A DNA stretch of 64,000 nt from positions 1,984,001-2,048,000 of the forward strand of contig NZ_CP012034.1 of assembly GCF_001050475.1 (NCBI RefSeq), given 5' to 3'. Positions 50,468 through 59,382 of the stretch are shown here, piece after piece (within the stretch, counting starts at the first letter, position 1; each line of letters opens with the position of its first letter). The position numbers were made by a program, and so were the translations under genes. Under the pieces are notes generated by a model, which saw nothing but the letters and a program-made list of their open reading frames with translations, had not been told where the DNA came from and searched no databases. The stretch comes from Companilactobacillus ginsenosidimutans (lineage in GTDB: Bacteria; Bacillota; Bacilli; Lactobacillales; Lactobacillaceae).

Positions 50468-51514
50468 TTAGGCGTTAGTTTTAGTTTCATCTAATGAGAA
50501 AGTTGTATCTACCTTTTGTGGAAGTCCTGTATCTAATGACTTCTTAGCAGCGTTTGCAACACGTTGAGCCATGATAACGTCAGAACCTTGAGCAACTAAT
50601 GGAGTGTCATTCAAAATTGAGTCAACGAAGGCTTTCATTTCTTCGGTGTAAGCTTCCTTATAACGTTTTTGGAACATTGGAAGTGGTTTCTTCAACTCTT
50701 CACGTTTGTCGTTATAAAGTTCGACAGTACTATTATTAACGTTTTCAGCTTTGAGCATACCTTCTGAACCAAATACTTCAACACGTTGGTCATAGCCATA
50801 AACAGCACGTCTACTATTATCGATGACACCAAAGGCACCATTTTCAAATTGTAGAACTAATGCAAGTGTATCTACATCATCGATATCTTTAAGAGTTGGA
50901 TCGATTAATGTACCACCCTTAGCGTAAACTTCACTAATATTGCTTCCCATCATGTAACGAGCCATATCAAAGTCATGCATTGTAAAGTCTTGTAGAAGTC
51001 CACCAATTCTTTGAATCAAATCATGTGGCAATAAATCAGGGTCACGTGATGTGATTTTAACCATTTGTGGAGTACCAATTTTACCTTCACGGACGTTTTC
51101 AAAAATTGTTCTGAATTGTGGATCCATACGACGGTTGAAACCAATTTGTAGTTTAACGTTGTTCTTCTTAACAGCTCTAAGAACATCCAAACTAGCTTCC
51201 TCATCGTGACTCATACTTAATGGTTTTTCACAGAAAATATTCTTTCCTGCATTAGCTGCATCTGTAACAATTTGTTCGTGTGTATCAGTAGAAGTAAATA
51301 CGAAAACTGTATCAATATCAGGGTTGTTCAAAATTTCATGATAGTCAGTTGTTTGGTTAGTAACACCAAGATCATTTAATTTGTCTGAAATCTTGTCGAT
51401 GAAAACATCAGCAACTTGAATAATGTTTATTTCTGGAATTGTCATCAAATTTCTTAAGTGCATTTGTCCTGCACGACCTAAACCGATAATACCTGCATTA
51501 ACGTGTTTCATCAT
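50468..51514 (-). CDS. Gfo/Idh family oxidoreductase (inositol 2-dehydrogenase-like)
   Basis: This two-domain NAD-dependent dehydrogenase has 348 residues. The Rossmann start AGIIGLGRAGQMHLRN is at about 6-21, and the catalytic lysine in FCEKPLS near 97. The pair DFTMHDFDMARYMMG near 172 gives the Asp and His of the active site in the usual D-x3-H spacing. It closely resembles the plus-strand relative at 53407. Its likely role is oxidation of a cyclitol or sugar at a ring carbon. It is second in the leftward operon after the transporter. Confidence 0.9.
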   Translation of the reverse strand: MMKHVNAGIIGLGRAGQMHLRNLMTIPEINIIQVADVFIDKISDKLNDLGVTNQTTDYHEILNNPDIDTVFVFTSTDTHEQIVTDAANAGKNIFCEKPLSMSHDEEASLDVLRAVKKNNVKLQIGFNRRMDPQFRTIFENVREGKIGTPQMVKITSRDPDLLPHDLIQRIGGLLQDFTMHDFDMARYMMGSNISEVYAKGGTLIDPTLKDIDDVDTLALVLQFENGAFGVIDNSRRAVYGYDQRVEVFGSEGMLKAENVNNSTVELYNDKREELKKPLPMFQKRYKEAYTEEMKAFVDSILNDTPLVAQGSDVIMAQRVANAAKKSLDTGLPQKVDTTFSLDETKTNA

Positions 51515-51551
51515 AATATATACTCATCCTTTTCATTTTAATTAACATATT

Positions 51552-53054
51552 TTATTTATCTTCGGGGTTAACACCTGAAGAAGAACCGTACTGAAATTCC
51601 ATCTGGATACGTTCAAGCGATTTACCTCTTGTTTCTGGTGCATATTTATATGCAAACCAGAAAGATAGAATATTAAATCCTACGAAAATCAAGAAAGTAA
51701 ATGTCATTCCGACTGCACTTAATAGTACAGGGAAGAAGTATCCAACTAAGAAATTAGAGAACCATAGGAAGAACGATGAGATTCCCATTCCTAAGCCACG
51801 AAGGTTTTGAGGGAAGATCTCTGATAGTAGCAACCAAACGAGTGGTGAAATGAATCCTTGGAAGAATCCCAAGAATAGCATGGTACAAAGAATCACGGCG
51901 ATTGGTAAGAAGCTACTATTTGATAATGTTGCTGAAACGATTGAAATCAGTGCTAATGAAATTGTTGTACCAATGATACCTGTCATTAGCATTTTTCTTC
52001 GGTTGACCCGGTTCATAAATGACATACCAATAATGGTTGCGACTGTCGAAACAATACCGTTGAAGATATTAGCAATCAAGGCTGCGTTGTGTGAAAAACC
52101 TGATTGTTGAAGAATCGTCGTTCCATAATACATCATTATGTTGATTCCAATAAATTGTTGCATAACACCTAGGCCGATTCCGATTAAGACTAATCTACGA
52201 ATCCAAGGTGTTGCTAAATCTTTGACTGTGGCTTGTTTGATTTCAGATTCTTGTTCTAGTGCATCTTGAATCTGGCTAATCTCACTTTCACAGTCTTTTT
52301 TGGTATTTCTAATTCCACTGAGTGCTTCGAGAGCTTTATTATTCTTTCCAACCATTACAAGCCATCTTGGAGACTCGGGAATTAAAAACATTCCAAGGAA
52401 CAAGGCGGCTGCAGGAATAGTTCCGAAAGCAATCATGTATCTCCAAATACTTGAGATATGTCCGAAATAGTTTCCTAATCCTGCGTTAACGATAAAAGCA
52501 AGAAGCTGCCCGGTAACGATCATTAACTCATTTTGAGTAACGACACGGCCTCTAATATCTGGTGTAGAAATTTCTGCTAGATAGGTAGGAACTATTACTG
52601 AAGCGCCACCAACTGCTAAACCTAACAGTGCTCTAAAAATGATAAGTGCGGTCGCGGTTCTGGCGGTTGCACATAGAATCGTAAAAATAAAGAAGAGAAT
52701 TGATAGATACCAGAGAAGTCTTTTTCTACCAATTTTATCGGATAACCTACCAGCAATTACTGCACCAAAGGCTGCACCTAAAGTGATACCGCTGGTGACT
52801 AATCCTTCATTACTTGGTGACAGGTTTAATTCCTGTGGTGATGCGATATATCCAATAGCACCATTAATAACACCCGTATCAACACCAAACAACAAACCAC
52901 CTAAAGTAGAGATAGTAGCGATCATTCTTAAATGCTTCTCCGCTTTAGTTTTTTTCTTTTTCTCACTTCCTTGCTTGCCAACATCTCGTGGCTTAACAAC
53001 CTGAACGAAATCTTTTTCGGTCATTACATTCACCCCAATTTTATCGGCCATCAT
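51552..53054 (-). CDS. Sugar-porter MFS transporter (IolT/MIT-like)
   Basis: This 12-TM sugar/H+ symporter has about 500 residues. It shows the family motifs GRLSDKIGRKRLLW, RALLGLAVGGASVIVPTYLAEI, PESPRWLVMVGK, QQFIGINIMMYYG and PETRGKSLERIQ. Its relatives import myo-inositol (IolT) or hexoses. Two starts are possible: ATG 53054 with GGGGTGAG close before it, or ATG 53024 with GGGGTGA 5 nt before it. It is the first gene of the leftward operon and is divergent from the rightward iol-type operon. Confidence 0.9.
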   Translation of the reverse strand: MMADKIGVNVMTEKDFVQVVKPRDVGKQGSEKKKKTKAEKHLRMIATISTLGGLLFGVDTGVINGAIGYIASPQELNLSPSNEGLVTSGITLGAAFGAVIAGRLSDKIGRKRLLWYLSILFFIFTILCATARTATALIIFRALLGLAVGGASVIVPTYLAEISTPDIRGRVVTQNELMIVTGQLLAFIVNAGLGNYFGHISSIWRYMIAFGTIPAAALFLGMFLIPESPRWLVMVGKNNKALEALSGIRNTKKDCESEISQIQDALEQESEIKQATVKDLATPWIRRLVLIGIGLGVMQQFIGINIMMYYGTTILQQSGFSHNAALIANIFNGIVSTVATIIGMSFMNRVNRRKMLMTGIIGTTISLALISIVSATLSNSSFLPIAVILCTMLFLGFFQGFISPLVWLLLSEIFPQNLRGLGMGISSFFLWFSNFLVGYFFPVLLSAVGMTFTFLIFVGFNILSFWFAYKYAPETRGKSLERIQMEFQYGSSSGVNPEDK

Positions 53055-53406
53055 ACTCACCCCGAATACTACTAATTAATGGAACAACTGCATTAGATAC
53101 AGTGAGTAACGGCTTCGAAATAACTTTTAATAGTAAATTTTGAATCAAATTATCCATTACACAAAGTGTCCATGTACTACGACAGTTATTATTTCACGAT
53201 AGATTGTGAATGTCAACACTTTCTCTGAAAGCGGTTAATTTTGTTATTTTTATCACAAATACCCTTGACAAAGGTTGAGTTAGCGGATATTCTGGTATCG
53301 TACACAGGGATGAAGCGTGGTAATCGATATTTAGTAATCGATAAATAGAAAGTTTATTTCACAAGCGATTGTTCAGCACCGAAATGTTGATGAAAGGGGT
53401 ATTATC
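53055..53406. promoter_or_regulatory. Divergent control region of the two sugar/inositol operons
   Basis: This 350-nt non-coding region holds a cre-like site TGAAAGCGGTTAAT (53226-53239, two mismatches). It also holds two direct copies of TAATCGATA (53321-53329 and 53335-53343), spaced 14 nt start to start, about 65 nt before the rightward GTG start. These could be operators for a LacI- or DeoR-type regulator, but no regulator gene lies in the window near here. No gene is visible in it. Confidence 0.55.
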
Positions 53407-54453
53407 GTGGAGAAAAGCACAAGTTTCACAAATGAGAACGTCACAATCGGTATTATCGGTATGGGACGTATCGGAAACGTACATTATAAGAACTTAAAAC
53501 GTATTTCTAACGTTACTATTAAGTACATTGCCGATATTGTTGCTACTGATGAATGGCCAGCTAAATATAGTGAGGCCGAAAAAATTGTGACTGACTACCA
53601 TGAAATTCTGAATGATCCAGAAGTACAAGCCGTAATGATTTGTACACCAACTGATCTTCATCCAGAAATGACAATTGCAGCTGCAAAGGCCGGAAAAGAT
53701 ATCTTCTGTGAAAAACCAGTTGGGTTCAATGACAAAGATATTATGGAAGCTTTTGAAACTGTAAAGAAATGCAACGTTAAGTTTGAGGTTGGATTCAATA
53801 GAAGATTTGATAAAAACTTCAAGCGCATCGTTGATCATCGTGAGAACGGTGATATCGGGGATGAACAAATTTTAAAGATTACATCAAGAGACCCTGAACC
53901 ACCATCAATGGATTACGTAAAACGTTCCGGCGGTATTTTCATGGATATGACAATTCATGATTTCGATATGGCTAGATTTATTACTGATGCAGAAGTTGAT
54001 CAGGTTTATGTAGCTGGGAACGTAATGGTTGATCCAAAGATTGGTGAGGCAGGCGATATTGATACCGCAATTATTACCTTGCAATTCAAGAACGGCATGA
54101 TGGGTGTTATTGATAACAGTCGTCAAGCTGTTTATGGATATGATCAAAGAATTGAGTTATTTGGTTCAAAAGGGATGTCTAAAGCAGACAATGTTTTGGA
54201 TAGCACAACAACATTTTCTGGTAAGGATGATGTAAGCGCTGACAAGCCAACGTTCTTCTTCTTACAAAGATATATTGATGCTTATAAGACAGAACTTGAA
54301 TCATTCCTTGATGCAGTTCGTGGAAATCACGAAGTTGAATGTTCATTCGAGGACGGAATCAAAGCAATTAGATTAGCTCAAGCAGCTAAGAAATCATTGA
54401 ATAGTGGAAAGCCTGAAAAGGTTAATTCAGTTCAAAATTTTGAGGAGGTATAG
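53407..54453 (+). CDS. Gfo/Idh family oxidoreductase (inositol 2-dehydrogenase-like)
   Basis: The 348 residues have the NAD motif IGIIGMGRIGNVHYKN at about 13-28 and FCEKPVG near 100. GGIFMDMTIHDFDMARF near 175 has the complete D-x3-H catalytic pair. It is the paralogue of the leftward gene at 50468 (same RDPEPPSMD/RDPDLLPHD segment and VIDNSR.AVYGYDQR). It is first in a rightward operon with iolE 4 nt after its stop. The start is GTG after AAAGGGG. A myo- or scyllo-inositol oxidation giving the substrate of IolE is the simplest guess. Confidence 0.9.
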   Translation: MEKSTSFTNENVTIGIIGMGRIGNVHYKNLKRISNVTIKYIADIVATDEWPAKYSEAEKIVTDYHEILNDPEVQAVMICTPTDLHPEMTIAAAKAGKDIFCEKPVGFNDKDIMEAFETVKKCNVKFEVGFNRRFDKNFKRIVDHRENGDIGDEQILKITSRDPEPPSMDYVKRSGGIFMDMTIHDFDMARFITDAEVDQVYVAGNVMVDPKIGEAGDIDTAIITLQFKNGMMGVIDNSRQAVYGYDQRIELFGSKGMSKADNVLDSTTTFSGKDDVSADKPTFFFLQRYIDAYKTELESFLDAVRGNHEVECSFEDGIKAIRLAQAAKKSLNSGKPEKVNSVQNFEEV

Positions 54454-54456
54454 ATA

Positions 54457-55368
54457 ATGGCTTCAGATATTAAGAATGATATTAAATGGGGAATTGCTCC
54501 AATTGGTTGGAGAAATGATGATATTCCTTCAATCGGTGCAGACAACAACTTACAACAACTACTAAGTGACATCGTTGTTGCTGGATTCCAAGGAACAGAA
54601 ATAGGTGGCTTCTTCCCTGGACCGGACAAATTGAATTACGAATTAAAACTAAGAAATCTACAAATTGCTGGACAATGGTTCAGTAGTTTCATCCTTCGTG
54701 ATGGTATTGAAAAAGCTAGTGAAGCTTTTGAAAAGCACTGTCAATACTTGAAGGCAGTTAATGCACCAATCGCTGTTGTTTCAGAACAAACTTATACAAT
54801 TCAACAATCAGACTCAAAGAACATCTTTACTGACAAAGCTCATATGACAGATGCTCAATGGGATGAAGTATGTAAAGGCTTGAACCACTATGGTGAGATT
54901 GCTGCTAAGTATGGTATCAAGGTCGCATATCACCACCACATGGGAACTGTTATCCAAACAAAGGAAGAAACAGACCGTTTGATGGCTAACACAGATCCAA
55001 AACTAGTTGGACTTCTATATGACACAGGTCACATTGCAGTTTCAGATGGCGACTACATGTCACTTCTAAAAGATCACATTGACCGTGTTGTCCACGTTCA
55101 CTTCAAGGATGTTCGTTTAGCAAAAGAGAAGGAATGCCGTGAAAAAGGTATGACTTTCCAACAATCATTCTTAAATGGTATGTTCACTGTTCCTGGCGAC
55201 GGAGACTTAGACTTCAAACCAGTATTCAAAGAATTAGTTGATCACAACTACAAAGGCTGGATTGTAGTTGAAGCTGAACAAGATCCAGACAAAGCAAACC
55301 CATTGGAATATGCACAAAAAGCACACAAGTATATTGAAGATGAATTGCTCAAACAAACTGTTCAATAG
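54457..55368 (+). CDS. iolE: 2-keto-myo-inositol (inosose) dehydratase
   Basis: This metal-dependent TIM-barrel enzyme has 303 residues. [18 protein letters not shown] at residues 9-26 and [20 protein letters not shown] after it are the IolE hallmark. Metal ligands appear in [23 protein letters not shown] and [10 protein letters not shown], and the final Glu in IVVEAEQDP. It dehydrates 2-keto-myo-inositol to the 1,2-dione, which IolD would then open. IolD is not in the window. Coupled to the preceding dehydrogenase gene. Confidence 0.93.
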   Translation: MASDIKNDIKWGIAPIGWRNDDIPSIGADNNLQQLLSDIVVAGFQGTEIGGFFPGPDKLNYELKLRNLQIAGQWFSSFILRDGIEKASEAFEKHCQYLKAVNAPIAVVSEQTYTIQQSDSKNIFTDKAHMTDAQWDEVCKGLNHYGEIAAKYGIKVAYHHHMGTVIQTKEETDRLMANTDPKLVGLLYDTGHIAVSDGDYMSLLKDHIDRVVHVHFKDVRLAKEKECREKGMTFQQSFLNGMFTVPGDGDLDFKPVFKELVDHNYKGWIVVEAEQDPDKANPLEYAQKAHKYIEDELLKQTVQ

Positions 55369-55441
55369 GATTTATTCGTAAGTATATAAATTTGGGAGTT
55401 TACTATACAAAAAATTTTTTAACAAATAGGAGAATGTAATT

Positions 55442-56497
55442 ATGGCTGAAACACACGTAACAAAAGTAGGTATCGTCGGAATTGGTTTTATTGGATCTGA
55501 TCATTTGCACCGTTTAACAAAGACTGTTGCTAACGTTGATGTAACTGCTGTCTGTGATATTGTTCCTGGAAAAGCTCAAAAACAATTAGACAAGCAAGGA
55601 CTTGAAGCAAAAGACTATAGTGACTATCACGATTTGATTAATGATCCTAATGTTGAAGTTGTTGTATGTACAGCAAACAACGAAGCTCACTATGAAATCG
55701 TTATGGCAGCTCTTAAAGCTGGCAAGTTCACATTCTGTGAAAAACCATTGGCTTTGGATGCTAAACAATGTATGGACATTATCAACGCTGAAGAAAAGCT
55801 TGGCCGTAGAATGTTGCAAGTTGGATTCATGCGTCACTATGCACCAGAATATGTACAAATGAAGAAAATGATTGATGACGGTGTTATTGGTAAACCACTT
55901 ATGATGGACCAACGTCACTACAACCAAACACAACCAGAGGAATATGATTCAACACGTTCAATTATTGAAACTGCTATTCACGAAATTGATATTGACCACT
56001 GGTTGGTAAACGACTCATACGCTAACATTCGTGTGTTCAGTCCAAAACAAACTAAATATGTTCAAAACAAGAATATCCAAGATCCACAAATCGTTATGAT
56101 TACAACAAAGACGGGAATCAACATTATTAATGAAGTCTTCGTTCGTTGCCAATACGGTTATGACATTAAATGTGATGTTATCGGTGAAGAAGGAGTTCTT
56201 GAATTACCAACAGTTCCACAAGTAGCAACAAGATTAAATGCTGAATACAGCACAGCTATTTTGACAGACTGGAAAGCAAGATTTGAAAGTGCTTATGATA
56301 TTGAATTCAGAGACTTTATCAACCATGTATCACAAGACCAATCACCAGTTGGACCTTCATCATGGGATGGATACATCGCCGCTGTTACAGCTGATGCAGC
56401 TATCAAGTCATTGAATGAAGATGGCGCAACACAAGACTTAGACTTCCCAGACACACCAGAATTTTATCAAGAAAACAGTGCAGTTAAATCTGTATAG
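55442..56497 (+). CDS. Gfo/Idh family oxidoreductase, IolG type with Glu at the catalytic Asp site
   Basis: The 351 residues align along their length with B. subtilis IolG. The start is VGIVGIGFIGSDHLHRL, then FCEKPLALDAKQCM with the catalytic Lys, MLQVGFMRHY, and GPSSWDGYIAAVTADA near the end. In the active-site loop IIETAIHEIDIDHW the His is kept but the preceding Asp of IolG (DTLVHEIDVLHW) is Glu. Activity on inositol isomers is likely, though the preferred isomer may differ. A 73-nt gap with its own AGGAG separates it from iolE. Confidence 0.9.
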   Translation: MAETHVTKVGIVGIGFIGSDHLHRLTKTVANVDVTAVCDIVPGKAQKQLDKQGLEAKDYSDYHDLINDPNVEVVVCTANNEAHYEIVMAALKAGKFTFCEKPLALDAKQCMDIINAEEKLGRRMLQVGFMRHYAPEYVQMKKMIDDGVIGKPLMMDQRHYNQTQPEEYDSTRSIIETAIHEIDIDHWLVNDSYANIRVFSPKQTKYVQNKNIQDPQIVMITTKTGINIINEVFVRCQYGYDIKCDVIGEEGVLELPTVPQVATRLNAEYSTAILTDWKARFESAYDIEFRDFINHVSQDQSPVGPSSWDGYIAAVTADAAIKSLNEDGATQDLDFPDTPEFYQENSAVKSV

Positions 56498-56527
56498 AGA
56501 TCTATAAAATTTTAGGGGAGAAACACT

Positions 56528-57565
56528 ATGTCAAAACAAGCCACTGTAGTAAAAGCAGGAATCATAGGTTTAGGTAGATTAGGTTCGAGACATGCTCGTC
56601 ACTTAGTTGAAAAGATTCAGGGAATTGACTTAATCGCAGCTTGTGCCCTGGACGATGAACAATTGAAATGGGCTCACGATGATTTGGGAGTTGCTAACAC
56701 ATATAAAGACTACAAAGAGATGATCGATAAAGAAGACATCGATGCAGTATTTATTGTTGCACCAACACCATTTCATCCTGAAATGACAATTTATGCTATG
56801 AATGCGGGATTAAATGTCTTTTGTGAGAAACCATTGGGACTTGATCTTAATGAAGTAAACAAGATGGCAGAAGTAATTAACCGGCATCCAAAACAAGTGT
56901 TCCAAAGCGGATTTATGCGTAGATATGACGAATCATATCGTTATGCGAAGAAGCTAGTTGACGAAGGTAAAATTGGGAAAATCATTTACATGCGTGGATA
57001 CGGAATTGATCCTATTTCAGGCATGGAAAGTTTTACAAAGTTCGCAACTGAAGCTGATTCAGGTGGTATCTTCGTTGATATGAATATTCATGATGTCGAC
57101 TTAATCCGCTGGTTTACACACCAAGAACCAGTTCAGGCATATGGAATAACAAGTAACATTGCTGCTCCAGAGCTTGAAAAAATTGGTGAATTTGAGACTG
57201 GTGTTGCACAACTTAAAATGGACGGTGGCGTAATTGCTACCCTCATTGGCGGAAGACATGCGGCACATGGTAATCAAGTTGAATTAGAAATTATGGGTTC
57301 AGATGGATGGTTAAGAGTCGGTGAACATCCAGATTTGAACCGAGTTACAGTCTTTAGTGAAAATGGGGTCACTAAACCATCACTTCAAAGTTTCGGAGAG
57401 AGATTTGATAATGCCTTTACTGATGAGGTTCAAGACTTTGTTCATAATGTTGAACAAGGTACTCAACCAGAAGTAACGGTTGAAGATGGAATTAAAGCAC
57501 TCAAGATTGCTAAGGCATGCCAAGAGTCTGCAAATGAAGGCCAATTGGTAAATATCAAATTATAA
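56528..57565 (+). CDS. Gfo/Idh family oxidoreductase, scyllo-inositol dehydrogenase (IolX)-like
   Basis: The 345 residues show VKAGIIGLGRLGSRHARHL at the start, FCEKPLGLDLNEV near 97 and GGIFVDMNIHDVDLIRWF near 173 with the D-x3-H pair. HAAHGNQVELEIMGSDGWLRVG in the C-terminal domain (split) is typical of the IolX/IolW side of the family. It would interconvert scyllo-inositol and its ketone, feeding IolE. A GGGGAG site precedes the ATG. Third Gfo/Idh gene of the rightward operon. Confidence 0.88.
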   Translation: MSKQATVVKAGIIGLGRLGSRHARHLVEKIQGIDLIAACALDDEQLKWAHDDLGVANTYKDYKEMIDKEDIDAVFIVAPTPFHPEMTIYAMNAGLNVFCEKPLGLDLNEVNKMAEVINRHPKQVFQSGFMRRYDESYRYAKKLVDEGKIGKIIYMRGYGIDPISGMESFTKFATEADSGGIFVDMNIHDVDLIRWFTHQEPVQAYGITSNIAAPELEKIGEFETGVAQLKMDGGVIATLIGGRHAAHGNQVELEIMGSDGWLRVGEHPDLNRVTVFSENGVTKPSLQSFGERFDNAFTDEVQDFVHNVEQGTQPEVTVEDGIKALKIAKACQESANEGQLVNIKL

Positions 57566-57608
57566 ATTAGTAGAATGATCCAATCTCTTAACGAAAGAAG
57601 GCTTAACA

Positions 57609-59021
57609 ATGGATACTAGTACTACTACTAAAAAATCAGAATCAAACCACAGTGGATTTTTGTGGGCTGCCACATTTATTGCTGCCATGGGTTCATTACT
57701 ATTCGGTTATGACACAGGTATCGTTAACGGTTCTCTTGTGTTTATCGCTGATAAGAGTCAATTAGACTTAAATGCCTTTCAACAAGGTATTGTTTCTTCA
57801 GGATTAACTTTAGGTGCTGCATTTGGTGCCATCTTTGGTGGTCCACTTGCTGATAAAATTGGTAGAAAGAAAATCCTTACTATTCTTGGTATCGTTTTTT
57901 CTATTGGTGCACTTGGATGTGCATTCTCTACTAACATCGCAATTTTAATCGTATTTAGATTTTTACTAGGTTTAGCCGTTGGTTCAGCTTCAGCTAACGT
58001 TCCAGTTTATATCGCTGAAATTGCTCCTTCAGAACTACGTGGTAAGATGGTTACCACTGCTCAAGTTATGATTGTTACAGGTCAGTTCGTTGCCTTTGGT
58101 GTCAACGCTGCCTTAACTCCACTTGGCTCAGGAAATGCTGCCATCTGGCGTTGGATGTTAGGTTTAGGTACGATTCCTGCCATTGTTTTATGGTTAGGTA
58201 TGTATCTTGTTCCAGAATCACCAAGATGGTTAGTATCACAAGGTAAAATTGATAAAGCTTTAAACGTATTAAGACGTATCAGAGCTGCTGCTGTCGTTGA
58301 TCCTGAAATGAAGGAAATCAAGGACAAAGATGCTCAAGATAAAGCAGAATCTGCAGAACAAGCTACATTTAAAGAACTTGTTAGCACAAAATGGATTCTT
58401 CAAATTCTTATTACTGGTTCAGTCTTAGGATTAATCCAACAGTTTGCTGGTATTAATTCAATCATGTATTATGGTGGTCAAATCATTTCTGACTCAGGAT
58501 TTAGCACAACTACTGCCGCTCTTTTAAACACTGGTAATGGTTTGTTCTCAATCGTTGGTGCTGTGTTAGGAATGTTCACCATTGATTGGCTAGGTAGAAA
58601 GAAACTTGAATTTGCTGGACTTACAATTTGTGGACTTGCCTTAGTTGCTGCTGGTGTTATTCACACTGCATTTGCTAGCGCAAGCTGGGCCGGAATTACA
58701 ATTGTTATCCTAGTTTATGTTTATATTATCTTCTTCCAAGGAACATTAGGTCCTGTTACTTGGTTGATCAATTCTGAAATTTTCCCACAAAGATATCGTG
58801 GAATCGGTACAGGTGTTACAATTTTCGTTCTCTGGTTAGGTAACTTCTTCGTTGGATTACTTTCACCAGTTCTTCTTCAATGGAATATGGCTTATACCTT
58901 CTATATCTTTGCTGCATGCTGTGTATTCGGAATTATTTTCGTCGCAGCCAGAGTTCCAGAAACAAAGGGTGTACCTCTTGAAGAAATTGAAAAATACTTT
59001 AGAAATAAGTATGACAAATAG
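57609..59021 (+). CDS. Sugar-porter MFS transporter (IolT/MIT-like)
   Basis: The protein has 470 residues and 12 TM segments. Motifs are GSLLFGYDTGIVNGSL, GGPLADKIGRKKILT, RFLLGLAVGSASANVPVYIAEI, PESPRWLVSQGK, QQFAGINSIMYYG and PETKGVPLEEIEKYF. It is closer to the inositol-type transporters than to glucose facilitators in the overall set of motifs, but this cannot be decided by eye. It ends the rightward operon and would import the cyclitol used by the four enzymes before it. Confidence 0.91.
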   Translation: MDTSTTTKKSESNHSGFLWAATFIAAMGSLLFGYDTGIVNGSLVFIADKSQLDLNAFQQGIVSSGLTLGAAFGAIFGGPLADKIGRKKILTILGIVFSIGALGCAFSTNIAILIVFRFLLGLAVGSASANVPVYIAEIAPSELRGKMVTTAQVMIVTGQFVAFGVNAALTPLGSGNAAIWRWMLGLGTIPAIVLWLGMYLVPESPRWLVSQGKIDKALNVLRRIRAAAVVDPEMKEIKDKDAQDKAESAEQATFKELVSTKWILQILITGSVLGLIQQFAGINSIMYYGGQIISDSGFSTTTAALLNTGNGLFSIVGAVLGMFTIDWLGRKKLEFAGLTICGLALVAAGVIHTAFASASWAGITIVILVYVYIIFFQGTLGPVTWLINSEIFPQRYRGIGTGVTIFVLWLGNFFVGLLSPVLLQWNMAYTFYIFAACCVFGIIFVAARVPETKGVPLEEIEKYFRNKYDK

Positions 59022-59072
59022 TTCAACTCTTTGATTTTGTAGTTTTAATAGATTCATTGTTGAGTCTAAAGA

Positions 59073-59109
59073 AAATCCTCCTAAGTTTATAGCTTGGGAG
59101 GATTTTTTT
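59073..59109 (+). terminator. Rho-independent terminator of the rightward operon
   Basis: AAATCCTCC-t-AAG...CTT-g-GGAGGATTTTTTT, about 50 nt after the transporter stop codon. Confidence 0.92.
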
Positions 59110-59382
59110 GTCTTATATAATAATTAGGTGGCCTGTTAAATCGCCTGTTGATTGATGTATGAGGTTTTCCTTGAGCAATAGGTAATCGTTGAGGGAATTG
59201 TATTTAGGCTTCCATATGTGCATGAGATGCTTCATATTTGAAGTGCGATTAGACGATGATAATACTGATTTAATTGTAAATGAATGGAAGCAAAAAGGAG
59301 CCTGTGGCATATGTCACAGGTTTCTGGGAGTTTACTTAATTATGACTAGGGTAGTTCTTACTTAAGATCTTTGAAGCTGGTT
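59110..59382. other. Intergenic region between converging operons
   Basis: I see no gene here. An inverted repeat CCTGTG-gcatatg-...CACAGG at about 59303-59321 may serve as a weak terminator for the minus-strand gene that ends at 59383. An open frame on the minus strand (59113-59310) has no ribosome binding site and no recognisable motif. Confidence 0.5.

Noticed and set aside
59113..59310. Minus-strand 65-codon frame after the rightward operon
   Set aside because: The ATG lies inside an inverted repeat without a ribosome binding site, the product is not recognisable and nothing supports expression. A decayed gene cannot be excluded.
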